Translations under genes and position numbers: made by a program
Assembly: GCF_025823185.1 (NCBI RefSeq)
Contig: NZ_JACKVK010000022.1
Location: forward strand, 239,561-303,560
Length of the DNA stretch: 64,000 bases
Source: Mycobacterium yunnanensis
GTDB taxonomy: Bacteria; Actinomycetota; Actinomycetes; Mycobacteriales; Mycobacteriaceae
Reading direction: 5' to 3'
Shown here: positions 63,886 through 64,000 of the stretch, one piece after another
How the letters are laid out: each line of letters opens with the position of its first letter
Numbering within the stretch: position 1 is the first letter of the stretch
Notes under the pieces: generated by a model
The model's input: the letters and a program-made list of their open reading frames with translations, nothing else
What the model was told of the DNA's origin: nothing
Databases searched by the model: none

Positions 63886-64000
63886 AAGTGGTCGCTGCAA
63901 CACCTGATTGGTTGAGGGGTGTTGTTCGATGGGGTTTCGCAAGCACGGCAGCAAAACGGTTCCCGCGGCGGCGCGCGGGGTGTTTCTGGAGGCGTTGAGG
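63886..64000 (+). mobile_element. Left end of a putative insertion sequence with IS30-like transposase start
   Basis: At 63929 an ATG opens a frame that runs off the window (24 codons: MGFRKHGSKTVPAAARGV, then FLEALR). The VP-x-A-x-R-x-x-F-x-E-A pattern is like the first residues of actinobacterial IS30-type transposases, which continue into a helix-turn-helix. The bases just before (AAGTGGTCGCTGCAACACC at 63886-63904) could be a terminal inverted repeat. M. tuberculosis has purU-type coding near this place instead. The other end is outside the window, so this is tentative. Confidence 0.4.

Overview
The window is a high-GC actinobacterial chromosome segment, almost certainly from a rapid-growing Mycobacteriaceae species (Mycolicibacterium-like). 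The evidence is a HupB with a long Lys/Ala/Pro tail, an LppZ lipoprotein, a CFP6-like protein, the F420 guanylyltransferase FbiD, MutT1 with its histidine-phosphatase domain, and a gene order that I recognise from memory as the mirror image of the M. tuberculosis block from about Rv3026c to Rv2965c. I could not run any database search, so orthology statements rest on recognised sequence motifs and gene order.

Layout. 1-9.1 kb: end of a PlsC-type acyltransferase, a cysteine desulfurase and mnmA (tRNA thiolation), a lipoprotein, a MetE-like protein, a proline-rich membrane protein, an acyl-CoA ligase, ligA and a Cys-rich small protein. 9.1-14.3 kb: ACT-domain protein, then gatC-gatA-pfkA-gatB (Gln-tRNA amidotransferase plus phosphofructokinase). 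14.4-18 kb: glycosyltransferase, lppZ, DoxX, cfp6. 18-26.4 kb: branched-chain amino acid block, with an attenuator leader, then ilvB-ilvN-ilvC, a hydrolase/FAD-oxidoreductase pair on the other strand, then serA-leuB. 26.5-33.3 kb: an accessory-looking stretch with an acetyltransferase-ABC importer operon, a small membrane protein, an MFS transporter and a GjpA-like secreted protein. 33.3-36.4 kb: an AT-richer gap with a perfect palindrome, a fumarylacetoacetate-hydrolase-like gene and gltX, then tRNA-Gln and tRNA-Glu. 36.4-41.2 kb: an IclR regulator divergent from leuC-leuD, then hupB and mutT1. 41.2-50 kb: the minus-strand run fbiD-ppk-mutT1, gpsA, a PLP lyase, ddl, a DUF3515 protein, an Lrp-like mini-protein, thiL and ung. 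50-59.3 kb: rpmB, a FakA-like kinase, recG, a secreted HNH nuclease, two aldo-keto reductases, lipN and a DsbA/VKOR pair. 59.3-64 kb: pyc, rsmD, coaD, and at the right edge the start of what looks like an insertion sequence.

Functional themes. Leucine, isoleucine and valine synthesis is spread over ilvBNC, leuB and leuCD, with three different visible control settings: an attenuator, translational coupling to serA, and a divergent IclR regulator. gatCAB, gltX, tRNA-Gln and tRNA-Glu sit in one region, which fits the indirect Glu-to-Gln tRNA charging route. DsbA plus VKOR form an extracytoplasmic disulfide-making pair. Many genes have a TANNNT -10 box 6-9 bases before the start codon, the arrangement expected for leaderless transcripts.

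The strongest individual signals are the ilvB leader peptide with its intrinsic terminator (18000-18138), an apparent CTG start for rsmD, short repeats expanded into the N-termini of two proteins, the GNAT-ABC operon, and an orphan perfect palindrome at 33555-33572. I found no CRISPR array, prophage or rRNA.
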